Below, piece after piece: positions 26,178 to 34,856 of a stretch of 64,000 nt of DNA. Below the pieces are notes generated by a model, which was not told the origin of the DNA, did no database searches, and was given only the letters and a program-made list of their open reading frames with translations. The DNA lies in NCBI GenBank assembly GCA_017854585.1, contig JAFMHK010000002.1, positions 124,001 to 188,000 of the forward strand, in the 5' to 3' direction. Both the position numbers and the translations under genes were made by a program. Every line of letters begins with the position of its first letter. The first letter of the stretch is position 1. This stretch comes from Paracoccaceae bacterium (GTDB taxonomy: Bacteria > Pseudomonadota > Alphaproteobacteria > Rhodobacterales > Rhodobacteraceae).

Positions 26178-27230
26178 ATGACCCTTCCGGACCCCGCCGC
26201 CCTTGACGTGATCGCGCCCAACTTCAAGCGCCGCCTGTCGGGCGTGACATCCACCGTTGTGCGGTTGGTGCCGTTGCAGGCGCGCAGTATCGGCATTGCC
26301 GCCGTCGCCCCCGCCCTGCCCGACCATGTGCCGCAGATCAGCCTGCGGCAGCTTGTTTTGCTGCCACGCAACCGCCTGCGCGTATGGCACGCCCGGCGCA
26401 ATTCCGAGATGCTGGCCGGACTGGCGTTCAAATACCTGCTGGGCAAGCGGTTCAAGCTGCTGTTCACCAGCGCATCACAACGGGCGCACACCGGATATTC
26501 CAAATGGCTGATCCGGCAGATGGACGCGGTAATATCCACATCTTCGCGGACCGCTGCCTACCTTGATCGCCCGTCAACTGTTATCCTGCACGGCATTGAT
26601 ATCGAAGGATTTTCCGCTCCATCCGACAAGGCCGCGCTGAAGGCGCAGATGGGCCTGCCACCCGGCCCGCTGATCGGGTGCTATGGCCGCATCCGGGCGC
26701 AAAAAGGGACCGACGTGTTTGTCGATGCCATGATCAAACTGCTTGCAGACCGCCCCGACGCCGCCGCCATCGTCATGGGCCGTGCAACCGAGAAACACAT
26801 GGCGTTCGAACGCACGCTGCGCGACCGCGCGGCCGCCGCCGGATTGGCCGATCAGATCCTGTTCAAGCCCGAGGTGCCGGTGCATGACATCGCCAGATGG
26901 TATCAGGTGCTTGACCTGTTCATCGCGCCGCAACGATGGGAAGGCTTCGGCCTGACACCTCTGGAGGCGATGGCCTGCGAGGTGCCCACGGTCGCCACGA
27001 CCGTCGGCGCGTTCGAGGAACTGATCGTGCCCGGCGAAACCGGGGCCCTGATCCCACCCGGCGATGTGGGAGCCATGACCGTAGCCGCCGCGGCCCTGCT
27101 GGATGACCCTGCCGAACGCGCGCGGCAGGCGGCGAACGCCCGGAACCACGTGACGGAGCATTTCCGCATCGAAGGCGAGGCGGCAGCAATCATCGCCGTC
27201 TACCAAGATCTGCTGTCAGACGGGAAATAG
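26178..27230 (+). CDS. Glycosyltransferase family 4, LPS-core type (LpcC-like)
   Basis: A 350-residue GT-B enzyme. The N-terminal domain carries WHARRNSEMLAGLAFKYL. The C-terminal donor domain carries IGCYGRIRAQKGTDVFVDAMIKLL and the GT4 E-x7-E motif in APQRWEGFGLTPLEAMACEVPTVAT. It resembles the lipopolysaccharide core mannosyltransferases (LpcC) of alphaproteobacteria. It stands alone between the barrel-protein gene and hemF, so the context adds little. The sugar donor is not certain. Confidence 0.85.
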   Translation: MTLPDPAALDVIAPNFKRRLSGVTSTVVRLVPLQARSIGIAAVAPALPDHVPQISLRQLVLLPRNRLRVWHARRNSEMLAGLAFKYLLGKRFKLLFTSASQRAHTGYSKWLIRQMDAVISTSSRTAAYLDRPSTVILHGIDIEGFSAPSDKAALKAQMGLPPGPLIGCYGRIRAQKGTDVFVDAMIKLLADRPDAAAIVMGRATEKHMAFERTLRDRAAAAGLADQILFKPEVPVHDIARWYQVLDLFIAPQRWEGFGLTPLEAMACEVPTVATTVGAFEELIVPGETGALIPPGDVGAMTVAAAALLDDPAERARQAANARNHVTEHFRIEGEAAAIIAVYQDLLSDGK

Positions 27231-27267
27231 GTTACAAAAAATCGGCAAATCGCGATTCTTTGTAACC
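27230..27267. terminator. Bidirectional terminator between the GT4 gene and hemF
   Basis: GGTTACAAA (27230-27238) and TTTGTAACC (27259-27267) form a 9-bp stem. An inner pair AATCG/CGATT extends it. The AT-rich flanks give short T-runs on both strands. It overlaps the last base of the GT4 stop codon and lies 20 bases from the end of convergent hemF. Confidence 0.7.
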
Positions 27268-27286
27268 TTTAATGCGCGTTAACCCT

Positions 27287-28165
27287 TCAGGTCCACTTGG
27301 CGATCGGGGGCAGGCTCATCAAAACGGCGTTGGCGTCATGCCCCGTTTCCAGCCCGAATTTCGTGCCCCGGTCATAGACCAGATTATATTCCGCATAGAG
27401 CCCACGATGCACCAACTGCGTCTCCCGGTCGGCCTCGGTAAAGGGCTGATGCCGCCGGCGTTCCACGCACCCTACGAATGCCGGCAGAAACGCGCGGCCC
27501 ACATCTTGCGTGAACGCGAAATCGGCGTTCCAGTCACCGGTGTTCAGATCATCATAAAAGATGCCGCCCACACCGCGGGCCCGCTTGCGATGCGGAACAT
27601 AGAAATACTCGTCGGCCCACGCCTTGAAGCGGGGATAATAATCGTCTGAATGCCGATCGCAGTGGTCCTTCAGAACGTCATGGAAATACTGCGTATCCTC
27701 GGCATATTCGATGGCCGGGTTCAGGTCGGAACCGCCACCGAACCACCACGCCCCCGGGGTCCAGAACATGCGCGTATTCATGTGGACCGCGGGCACCTGC
27801 GGATTTTGCATGTGCGCCACAAGGCTGATGCCGCTGGCCCAGAAACGGGGGTCGTTGTCCATGCCGGGAACGCCGCGCGCGGCCATGGCCTTTTGCGCCC
27901 GTTCGCCCAGCACGCCGTAAACCGTGGACACGTTCACGCCAACCTTTTCGAACACACGACCGCCGCGCATCACGCTCATCAAGCCGCCGCCGGCGTCGCT
28001 ACCGTCGTCCGAACCGCGGGTGGTCTCGCTGACGTCGAAGCGCCCCGGCGCGGCGTCGCCACCTTGGGTATCTTCAAGGCCCTCGAACGCGGCCACGATG
28101 TCATCACGAAGGCTGCGGAACCACGTCGCAACGCGGGACTTCTGGGTTTCGAACTGATCTGTCAT
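27287..28165 (-). CDS. hemF: Oxygen-dependent coproporphyrinogen III oxidase
   Basis: A 292-residue enzyme that decarboxylates coproporphyrinogen III to protoporphyrinogen IX using O2. Conserved segments include NTRMFWTPGAWWFGGGSDLNP, HCDRHSDDYYPRFKAWADEYFY, the His-rich central part, and GLYAEYNLVYDRGTKFGLETGHDANAVLMSLPP at the C-terminus. The window also contains oxygen-independent hemN, so the cell can make haem with and without oxygen. No FNR box is seen upstream. Confidence 0.97.
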   Translation of the reverse strand: MTDQFETQKSRVATWFRSLRDDIVAAFEGLEDTQGGDAAPGRFDVSETTRGSDDGSDAGGGLMSVMRGGRVFEKVGVNVSTVYGVLGERAQKAMAARGVPGMDNDPRFWASGISLVAHMQNPQVPAVHMNTRMFWTPGAWWFGGGSDLNPAIEYAEDTQYFHDVLKDHCDRHSDDYYPRFKAWADEYFYVPHRKRARGVGGIFYDDLNTGDWNADFAFTQDVGRAFLPAFVGCVERRRHQPFTEADRETQLVHRGLYAEYNLVYDRGTKFGLETGHDANAVLMSLPPIAKWT

Positions 28166-28428
28166 GGTTGACCCTTTTCTTGCGTGATCAAGCTTTAGCA
28201 GGCCGCCGCACGGTGGTCACGCGACCGATTGACCGGGGCATTGCTGCAACAGGTAATCCACAGATGTTGGGGAGCGACGGGCAATAATCGCCAAATCTGC
28301 CGCACCGGATTCTTGCTGGTCAGAAAACTGCGCGGTTTGCAGCTTTACCATGGATTTCACTGGGAAATTCGCCTACCGTTGTCCAAACGCCGCAAAAGAC
28401 GGCTCCCCAGAGGCAGTGAGCAGGTCTC

Positions 28429-29916
28429 GTGATACATCGACGGATTTCCTTGGCCCTTTTCGGGTTCGTTGCGCTGTTGTGCGTGGCGCTGACGGTTGGT
28501 GCGCCTGCACGCGCGGCGCCCTACGCAGCTATGGTCATGGATGCCCGCACCGGAGAGGTGCTCCATTCGCGCAACGCCGATACGCGCCTGCATCCCGCAT
28601 CCCTCACCAAGATGATGACGCTATACATCGCGTTCGAGGCCATCCGGCTGGGCGAGATCGAATTGGACACGGTTGTGACGATCTCGGCCAACGCTGCTGC
28701 GGAACCGCCATCCGAACTGGGCCTGGTGGCGGGCTCGAGCATCCGGTTTCGCTATCTGATCCGGGCAGCGGCGATCCGTTCGGCAAATGATGCCGCAACC
28801 GCGATCGGCGAGGCCATCGAGGGGTCCGAGGCCGCATTCGCCCGCCGCATGAACCGCACCGCGCTGGCCCTTGGCATGAGCCGCACCACGTTTCGGAACG
28901 CGAACGGCCTGACCGAAGAGGGGCATCTGTCGACCGCCCATGACATGACGGTCATGGGACGTCGAATTTTCTACGACTATCCTCAGTATTATAACATCTT
29001 TTCGCGGCGGACCGCCGATGCGGGCATCGCCACCGTGCGCAACACCAACCGCGCGTTTCTGGACGCCTATCGTGGTGCGGACGGCATCAAGACGGGCTAT
29101 ACGCGCGCGGCGGGCTTCAATCTGGTCGCATCGGCGGAACGGGGCGAGGAACGGATTATCGCGACCGTTTTCGGCGGGCAATCCACGGCATGGCGAAACC
29201 AGCGGATCATGGAATTGCTGGACATGGGGTTTGAGCGCGCGCCGACCCATGCCGCCGTGCGGCGCCCCACCTTGCCGATCTATGACAACCTGCCGTTCGA
29301 TCCCGACGCGCCACTCGCACCATCGGGCGGCAGCGGCGGCGGGGCCGTCGCGGTCAGCATGCGGCCGATACAACGCCCGTTGCGAACCCCTGCCCCCGCC
29401 CTGTTGGCGGCGATCGAAGATGCCGTTGGCGCGGCGCTTGAAGATATGGACGATGCGTCCGCGTCCGAGGAAACGCCCAGCGTGATACCCGTTCCGGCAC
29501 CCCGCCCCGCCACGCACAACGACGCCGAGGGCGAGCAACCGGCGCCAGAGATCGAAACCGCAGCCGTGCCGCCCGAGCCTGCCGTAACGCCCGCACCGGC
29601 GCCACGTCCGGAACCGACCGTTCTGGTCGCAAGCGCGGAACAGATCGAGCCCGAGATCGTGACCCGCGCCTCCTCAACCGGAAGCCGTCTGTTCGGCGTG
29701 TCGCTGGGGCGCTATCCGTCACACCACGCGGCCGAGCGTTTGTTGCTGCAAACCGCACTGGCCGAGATCGAAACATTCAACGAGGCGCTGCGCCGGGTCG
29801 TCGACAGGTCCGGCGGATACGAGGCGCGCTTTGCCGGAATGACCGAGGATCAGGCCACGCGCGCCTGCGCGCGCCTGTCGGCGCGCAGCATCAGTTGCGA
29901 GCCCTTTGGGCCCTGA
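28429..29916 (+). CDS. D-alanyl-D-alanine carboxypeptidase with C-terminal SPOR domain
   Basis: A 495-residue penicillin-binding protein of the S11 peptidase family. A signal peptide spans about residues 1-29. The active-site motifs are S58-LT-K61 (SLTKMM), S118-A-N120 and K221-T-G223. Instead of the usual PBP5 C-terminal domain and membrane helix, a long Pro/Ala/Glu-rich linker (about 300-400) leads to a SPOR-like domain (about 410-495, VSLGRYPSHHAAERLLLQTALAE). SPOR domains bind denuded septal peptidoglycan, so the enzyme probably trims stem peptides at the division site. The start is GTG 28429. Confidence 0.92.
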   Translation: MIHRRISLALFGFVALLCVALTVGAPARAAPYAAMVMDARTGEVLHSRNADTRLHPASLTKMMTLYIAFEAIRLGEIELDTVVTISANAAAEPPSELGLVAGSSIRFRYLIRAAAIRSANDAATAIGEAIEGSEAAFARRMNRTALALGMSRTTFRNANGLTEEGHLSTAHDMTVMGRRIFYDYPQYYNIFSRRTADAGIATVRNTNRAFLDAYRGADGIKTGYTRAAGFNLVASAERGEERIIATVFGGQSTAWRNQRIMELLDMGFERAPTHAAVRRPTLPIYDNLPFDPDAPLAPSGGSGGGAVAVSMRPIQRPLRTPAPALLAAIEDAVGAALEDMDDASASEETPSVIPVPAPRPATHNDAEGEQPAPEIETAAVPPEPAVTPAPAPRPEPTVLVASAEQIEPEIVTRASSTGSRLFGVSLGRYPSHHAAERLLLQTALAEIETFNEALRRVVDRSGGYEARFAGMTEDQATRACARLSARSISCEPFGP

Positions 29917-30015
29917 GGCAGACCCCGCAGCCAACCGGCCGCCAGCCCGCCATTCATTGATTCTGCAAATATGGCCCCGCCGGAGGCATCAGGGGCCTGC
30001 CGCGCAGCGCCTTGA

Positions 30016-30174
30016 TCAGCCCTTTGGCGTGTCGTCATAATCGTCCCGCAAGATGCGATGCGCGTCACCATCCGGGTCGTCGAACTGTCCGCGCTTCAGC
30101 ATCCAGAAGAAGAACCCCAGCCCCAGGAGCCCAAGGAACAGGGAGGCGGGGATCAAGATGCCAAGCACGTCCAT
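30016..30174 (-). CDS. ccoS: Cbb3-type cytochrome oxidase assembly protein CcoS
   Basis: A 52-residue membrane protein beginning MDVLGILIPASLFLGLLGLG. One hydrophobic helix covers about residues 4-25 (LGFFFW), followed by the conserved KRGQFDDPDGDAHRIL, which is diagnostic for CcoS/FixS. It starts 9 bases after the ccoI stop, the usual position at the end of ccoGHIS. CcoS is needed to insert cofactors into the cbb3 oxidase. Confidence 0.93.
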   Translation of the reverse strand: MDVLGILIPASLFLGLLGLGFFFWMLKRGQFDDPDGDAHRILRDDYDDTPKG

Positions 30175-30183
30175 ACGCAGTTC

Positions 30184-32367
30184 CTATCTGAGCCTGAGGG
30201 CATTGAGCGATACCGTCAACGACGAGGACGACATCGCCAGCGCGGCAATCAACGGGCTGCACAGTCCGGCCATCGCAAAGGGCACGGCCAGCACGTTGTA
30301 GACCGTAGCGATGGAGAAATTCTCGCGGATGCGGGCGCGGGCTTTCACCGCCGTGTCCATCGCATCCGCGATGGGGGACAGATCGCGGCCCATCAAGACC
30401 ATGTCGGATGCGGCACGCGCCGCATCCAGCGCGGACGCCGGCGAGATCGAGACATGCGCTGCCGCAAGCGCGGCCGTGTCATTCAGCCCGTCACCAACCA
30501 TCAGCACCTTTGCGCCTTGCGCGGCCAGATCGGCGATCAACGCCGCCTTGTCTTGCGGCAGCGCCTCGGCGATCACCTCGTCAATTCCGATCTCGGCCGC
30601 GAAACGGCGCACGGCCCCCGCGCTGTCGCCGGAAATCAGCATGACCCGCTTGCCCTGCGCCCGAAGGCCCGCCACGGTCGCGGCGGCCCCGTCGCGCAGT
30701 GTATCGGTAAACCCGAAGGCGCGCGGTGCTGCCGCACCGATCTGCACGAAGGTGGCGGTATGATCCGGCGCATCGGCCCCCAGCCAGATGGCGCGCCCAA
30801 GACGCACAGTCTGATCGCGCCAGCGCCCCTTCACACCATAGCCCGGCACCTCGGTCAGATCGGACACGGCTGCCGGCTGGATGCCCCGCGCGATCAGGGC
30901 GGCGACCAGCGCGCGGGCCAGCGGATGCGCCGTCGCCTGCGCCAAGGCCAATGCGACGGCCAAGTCGTCCGGCGCGTGTTCGTCCAACCCAAACGGCGTG
31001 GGCTGGCCGGCGGTCAGGGTGCCGGTCTTGTCAAACACGACCGTATCAACCTCGGCCAGCCGCTCCATCGCGGTCCCGTCCTTGATCAGCATCCCCTTGC
31101 GAAACAGCCGCCCGGATGCGGCGGTGGTCACGGCCGGCACGGCCAGCCCAAGCGCGCAGGGACAGGTAATGATCAGGACCGCCGCCGCGATATTCAGCGC
31201 AAGACGCAGGTCTTGCGTGTAGATCCACCACCCGATGGCCGCGGCAAGAGACAAGATATGCACCCCCGGCGCATAGAGCTTCGCGGCCTGATCGGCGAGC
31301 GACGTGTAATTGTTGCGCCCCGCCTCGGCCACGGCGACCAGATCGGCGATGCGGTGCAACGCCGTATCGCGGCCCGCAGCGGTGACGCGGATGTTCAGCG
31401 GGCCGGTCAGATTGACCTCGCCCGCGCTGACGATCGACCCCGGACCGGCATAGGCCGGAAGGCTTTCGCCCGTCATCAGGGCGCGGTCGATCTCGGATTG
31501 GCCGTCTGTGACCACGCCATCGACGGGGATACCACCGCCGGGCTTCACGCGCACGATGTCACCGATGGCGATGTCGGCGACCGAGACGGTTTCTTCGCCC
31601 GCCGCCGTGACCCTCAGGGCGCGGGGAACCTCCAGCGCCGTCAGTTCCTGCGCGGCGGACCGGGCAGAGGCGCGGGTGCGATGGTCAAGATAGCGACCGG
31701 CCAACAGGAAGAAGCACAGTGAAATCGCCGCGTCGAAATAGGCGTGTTCACCGGAATGCATGGTTTCATAAAGCGAGGTGCCGACAGCCAGCAGGATGGC
31801 CAGCGATATCGGCACATCCATGTTAAGCCGATGCCCCCGCAACGCCCCCCAAGCCGAGGCATAGAAGGGCCGCCCACAAAAGATGACCGCCGGAATGGCG
31901 ATCGCCGCCGATATCCAGTGCATCATGTCGCGGGTCGCATCCTCGGCACCGGACCAGACGGCAACCGACAACAACATCACGTTCATCATGGCAAAGAAGG
32001 CAACCGCCAGCCGCATCAGCAGGTCGCGCCCGGCCTGATCGGCCGCGGAGGAGGCCAGTTGGCCCGCGTCCAGTTCATGCGCCTCGTATCCGGCGGCCGC
32101 CAGCATATCGGTCAGCATTTTGGCCGTGACCTCGGGGCTGGCGTCAATCGCGGCGCGGCGCAGCGTCAGGTTCACCCGTGCATCACTGACCCCCGGAACC
32201 GCCAGAAGCGCACGTTCCACGCCCGAAATGCAGCCCGCGCAATGGATCCCCGGCAGAGACAGCATCAGCCGCCCGATAACGGGTTTCGCCGCCATGCTTT
32301 CGGCCAGCGGGGCGGCTGCACAGGCCGGGCAAGCGGCGGGGTGGGCGTGTTCGAAGGTCGCGGTCAA
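30184..32367 (-). CDS. ccoI: Copper-transporting P-type ATPase for cbb3 oxidase
   Basis: A 727-residue P1B-type ATPase that supplies copper for cbb3 assembly. An extra N-terminal CPAC (C13, C16) is followed by a heavy-metal-associated domain with GIHCAGC (C43, C46). Then come the membrane CPC motif (ITCPCALGLAVP), the phosphorylation site DKTGTLT, ATAHPLARAL and MVGDGLNDTAAL. TTG 32367 overlaps the FixH stop as TTGA and gives the expected N-terminus; the longer frame upstream lies in fixH. It exports copper from the cytoplasm towards the periplasmic side. Confidence 0.94.
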   Translation of the reverse strand: MTATFEHAHPAACPACAAAPLAESMAAKPVIGRLMLSLPGIHCAGCISGVERALLAVPGVSDARVNLTLRRAAIDASPEVTAKMLTDMLAAAGYEAHELDAGQLASSAADQAGRDLLMRLAVAFFAMMNVMLLSVAVWSGAEDATRDMMHWISAAIAIPAVIFCGRPFYASAWGALRGHRLNMDVPISLAILLAVGTSLYETMHSGEHAYFDAAISLCFFLLAGRYLDHRTRASARSAAQELTALEVPRALRVTAAGEETVSVADIAIGDIVRVKPGGGIPVDGVVTDGQSEIDRALMTGESLPAYAGPGSIVSAGEVNLTGPLNIRVTAAGRDTALHRIADLVAVAEAGRNNYTSLADQAAKLYAPGVHILSLAAAIGWWIYTQDLRLALNIAAAVLIITCPCALGLAVPAVTTAASGRLFRKGMLIKDGTAMERLAEVDTVVFDKTGTLTAGQPTPFGLDEHAPDDLAVALALAQATAHPLARALVAALIARGIQPAAVSDLTEVPGYGVKGRWRDQTVRLGRAIWLGADAPDHTATFVQIGAAAPRAFGFTDTLRDGAAATVAGLRAQGKRVMLISGDSAGAVRRFAAEIGIDEVIAEALPQDKAALIADLAAQGAKVLMVGDGLNDTAALAAAHVSISPASALDAARAASDMVLMGRDLSPIADAMDTAVKARARIRENFSIATVYNVLAVPFAMAGLCSPLIAALAMSSSSLTVSLNALRLR

Positions 32368-32852
32368 TTCTGATCCCGAAGGGTAAAGGTGATGTTGTGG
32401 CGATATTCGGTTCCATCCCGCGCGGTTCCCGTCAGCCGCAGCCGCCAACGACCGCGCGACACCTCGACCGGCGCGGTAAAGCCGCCGTTTACACGCGTCA
32501 GATCCAGCAATTGATCTTCGGTCTGGTTGGTGGGGCGCGTCAACAACGCGGTCAATTCCGCCGGGGCGACCGGCGCACCGTCATCATCGACCAACGTCAG
32601 GGTCAGCACGCCGTCCGCCACCGCGACCGACGCGTTCCAGCCCAAAGCCTCTTGCGCATCGCGGCGCGCGTCAAAGCTTTGGCTATCGGCGTAGGAGGAG
32701 CTGACCTCCAGCCCGGGAAAGGTGCTTATGGCGTTATAGGCCATGAACAGGTTGACCGCGATCATCGTGCCGAAGAAGGCAACCAGAATGGCAAGGAACT
32801 TGCGCCCGGTCAGTTCCCGGACAGGCTTTTGGGTGTCATGTGCCATGGTCAT
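32364..32852 (-). CDS. ccoH: FixH/CcoH cbb3 oxidase assembly protein
   Basis: A 162-residue protein with one N-terminal membrane helix (about residues 20-42, FLAILVAFFGTMIAVNLFMAYNAI) and a periplasmic beta domain. FPGLEVSSSYADSQSFDARRDAQEALGW is conserved in FixH. ATG 32852 overlaps the ccoG stop (ATGA); an ATG two codons later is also possible. The TTGA overlap with ccoI follows. It is thought to act in copper delivery or stabilisation during cbb3 assembly. Confidence 0.93.
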   Translation of the reverse strand: MTMAHDTQKPVRELTGRKFLAILVAFFGTMIAVNLFMAYNAISTFPGLEVSSSYADSQSFDARRDAQEALGWNASVAVADGVLTLTLVDDDGAPVAPAELTALLTRPTNQTEDQLLDLTRVNGGFTAPVEVSRGRWRLRLTGTARDGTEYRHNITFTLRDQN

Positions 32853-34279
32853 TCCGGTTCCCTTCCGAAGAACGTGGTGTCTTGATACGTGCGCGCGGTG
32901 GACCGCAGGTCTTCGACCCAGAAACGGAACTCGGTCCGTTCGGCACTGGCGGGGGCATCTTCGGGCCGCGCCGTGACATAAACCCGCTGCAATTGGATCG
33001 TGTCAGCGGGAACATCGACGGTCAGCTGATTGGTGCCTTCCAGTTCGATTCGCAGCACATCGTCCGCAGCAAGTTCAATGCGGAACGTGCTGTCATCATG
33101 GCTCATGTTGCGGATGCGGATGTCATAGGTGTTGCGGATCGATCCGTCAGACAACATCACGTATTGCGGGTTGCGAACCGGGGCCACGGTCACGTCAATT
33201 TCGGACCGGATGAACAACATGACCACCAGCAGAATGCCAATGCCGGACCAAAGGGTGGTGTAAAGAATCGTGCGGGGCCGAAAGATATGTTTCCACACGC
33301 TGATCTTTTCGTTGCCGGCGCGCTCATTCGCCTCGTCCGTCAGGGCCATATAGTCGATCAGACCCCGTGGCTTGCCGATCTTGGTCATGATGTCATCACA
33401 CGCGTCGATGCAAAGCGCGCAGGTGATGCACTCCAACTGTTGCCCGTCCCGAATGTCGATGCCCGTGGGGCACACGTTCACGCAGGCCATGCAGTCGATG
33501 CAATCGCCCATCTCCGCCGCGTCTTCCGCCTTGCGATGTTTGCCACGTGGTTCGCCCCGCCAGTCGCGGTAGGCGACGGTGATGGTCTGTTCATCCATCA
33601 TCGCGGCCTGAATGCGCGGCCAAGGACACATGTAGATGCAGACCTGTTCGCGCATGAAGCCACCGAACACAAAGGTCGTTGCGGTCAGGACGGCGATTGT
33701 GGCGTAGGCAATGAACGCGGCCTGCCCGGTCAGCAGATCACGCAACAAGGTGGGCGCATCGGCGAAATAGAACACCCAAGCGCCGCCAGTGGCCACCGCG
33801 ATCAGCAGCCAGACGATGTATTTGGTGATCCGCAGGCGGAATTTCTTGAAGTCCCAGTCCGCCTTCCAAAGGCGCAGCCGCGCGTTGCGGTCCCCCTCGA
33901 TCCAGCGTTCGACCGCGAAAAAAAGATCGGTCCACACGGTCTGCGGACAGGAATAGCCGCACCAGACCCGGCCCAGCGCGGATGTGAACAGGAACAGGCC
34001 AAGACCCGCCATGATCAAAAGGCCCGCAACGAAATAGAACTCGTGCGGCCAGATCTCGATCCAGAAAAAGAAGAAGCGGCGATTCGCCATGTCGATCAGA
34101 ACGGCTTGGTCGGGCAAAGCCGGGCCACGGTCCCACCGAATCCACGGCGTGATGTAATAGATCCCAAGGGTCACGGCCATGATGGCCCATTTCAGGTTGC
34201 GAAACCGCCCTTTGACCCGTTTGGGAAAGACGGGCTCACGGGAAGCGTAGAGCTTGGGGGCCCCTTCGGTCACACTCAT
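32849..34279 (-). CDS. ccoG: Cbb3 oxidase accessory iron-sulfur protein CcoG (FixG/RdxB)
   Basis: A 476-residue membrane protein with about five helices and two 4Fe-4S cluster motifs in CIDCMACVNVCPTG and CITCALCIDACD. The other conserved Cys-containing segments GYSCPQTVW and YMCPWPRIQ are also present. A C-terminal immunoglobulin-like domain follows. CcoG is reported to reduce copper during cbb3 assembly. I chose ATG 34279 (MSVTEGAPKLY); ATG 34291 is also possible. An FNR box lies about 70 bases upstream. Confidence 0.93.
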   Translation of the reverse strand: MSVTEGAPKLYASREPVFPKRVKGRFRNLKWAIMAVTLGIYYITPWIRWDRGPALPDQAVLIDMANRRFFFFWIEIWPHEFYFVAGLLIMAGLGLFLFTSALGRVWCGYSCPQTVWTDLFFAVERWIEGDRNARLRLWKADWDFKKFRLRITKYIVWLLIAVATGGAWVFYFADAPTLLRDLLTGQAAFIAYATIAVLTATTFVFGGFMREQVCIYMCPWPRIQAAMMDEQTITVAYRDWRGEPRGKHRKAEDAAEMGDCIDCMACVNVCPTGIDIRDGQQLECITCALCIDACDDIMTKIGKPRGLIDYMALTDEANERAGNEKISVWKHIFRPRTILYTTLWSGIGILLVVMLFIRSEIDVTVAPVRNPQYVMLSDGSIRNTYDIRIRNMSHDDSTFRIELAADDVLRIELEGTNQLTVDVPADTIQLQRVYVTARPEDAPASAERTEFRFWVEDLRSTARTYQDTTFFGREPE

Positions 34280-34349
34280 TTGGAGATTCATCCTTGGGTT
34301 GTTCGTGTCCTGCGCCCGTCCCGTGTAGGACCTTGGGCAAAACATCTCT

Positions 34350-34363
34350 TTGACGTGGATCAA
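34350..34363. promoter_or_regulatory. FNR/FixK-type box upstream of ccoG
   Basis: TTGACGTGGATCAA matches the FNR consensus TTGAT-N4-ATCAA at 9 of 10 fixed positions. Its centre is about 77 bases from the chosen ccoG start, suitable for class II activation of ccoGHIS by FnrL, whose gene is in this window. Confidence 0.85.
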
Positions 34364-34449
34364 GCACGCCCGGATCACTGGGCCACATCAAGGAACTAGC
34401 ACACAAAGACAAGAATTTCACCGGTCTGCGACTGGCTGTCGCGAGATGC

Positions 34450-34650
34450 TCAGGATGTTTTGGCAAACACCAGGAGTGGGGGCGTGGGGTCAACTGCGGT
34501 TAGGGTCGAGAATATCTGACTGTAGCCGTAATAGACCCCACCTGCGGCCCCGAAAATCATCAGGGCACCCACCGCCACGATCACCATCCATTCAATGGTG
34601 ATACGATTCTGGAACTCTTTGAACTCGTGAAACACTACTGCAATAAACAT
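34450..34650 (-). CDS. Possible small single-helix membrane protein in the cbb3 locus
   Basis: A 66-residue frame from ATG 34650 (or GTG 34656). It has an N-terminal amphipathic stretch (MFIAVVFHEFKEFQNRITIEW), one hydrophobic helix at about residues 22-45 (MVIVAVGALMIFGAAGGVYYGY) and a short polar tail. Its base composition is clearly less GC-rich than the neighbours. It lies between the terminator of ccoNOQP and the FNR box of ccoG. I do not recognise a family. The charge and helix pattern look protein-like, but no strong ribosome site is visible; it could still be chance. Confidence 0.45.
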   Translation of the reverse strand: MFIAVVFHEFKEFQNRITIEWMVIVAVGALMIFGAAGGVYYGYSQIFSTLTAVDPTPPLLVFAKTS

Positions 34651-34765
34651 GCGCACTCGTACTCTTTACCAACGGACTAAGCAGTGGCAGGCCAATGTGG
34701 CATCATTAGGCAAAATCTGGGTAATTGTCTGCGCTTCAAGACCTGTTTGGTCGGATCTTGGGGCA

Positions 34766-34819
34766 GAAGAAAGGCACCGATCCTGAAGGAAATGCGCGAA
34801 CAGGATCAGGATCGGTGCC
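34766..34819 (-). terminator. Rho-independent terminator of ccoNOQP
   Basis: A perfect 13-bp inverted repeat (GGCACCGATCCTG at 34773-34785 and its complement at 34807-34819) with a 21-base loop lies 38 bases after the ccoP stop. On the minus strand it is followed by TTTCTTCT. This separates the oxidase operon from ccoGHIS. The rest of 34657-34856 shows no other feature. Confidence 0.7.
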
Positions 34820-34856
34820 GGACCGGCGACCGGGAGGGGCCGCCGGAACCTGCTGT

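Noticed and set aside
28179-28192. Possible FNR box upstream of hemF (a TTGCG ... ATCAA-like stretch)
   Set aside because: Only one half fits. With the required spacing, the left half matches at a single position, and oxygen-dependent hemF is not expected to need FNR activation.
30184-32448. Upstream extension of ccoI to 32448
   Set aside because: The extra 27 residues are an out-of-frame reading of ccoH. The TTG overlapping the ccoH stop explains the N-terminus better.
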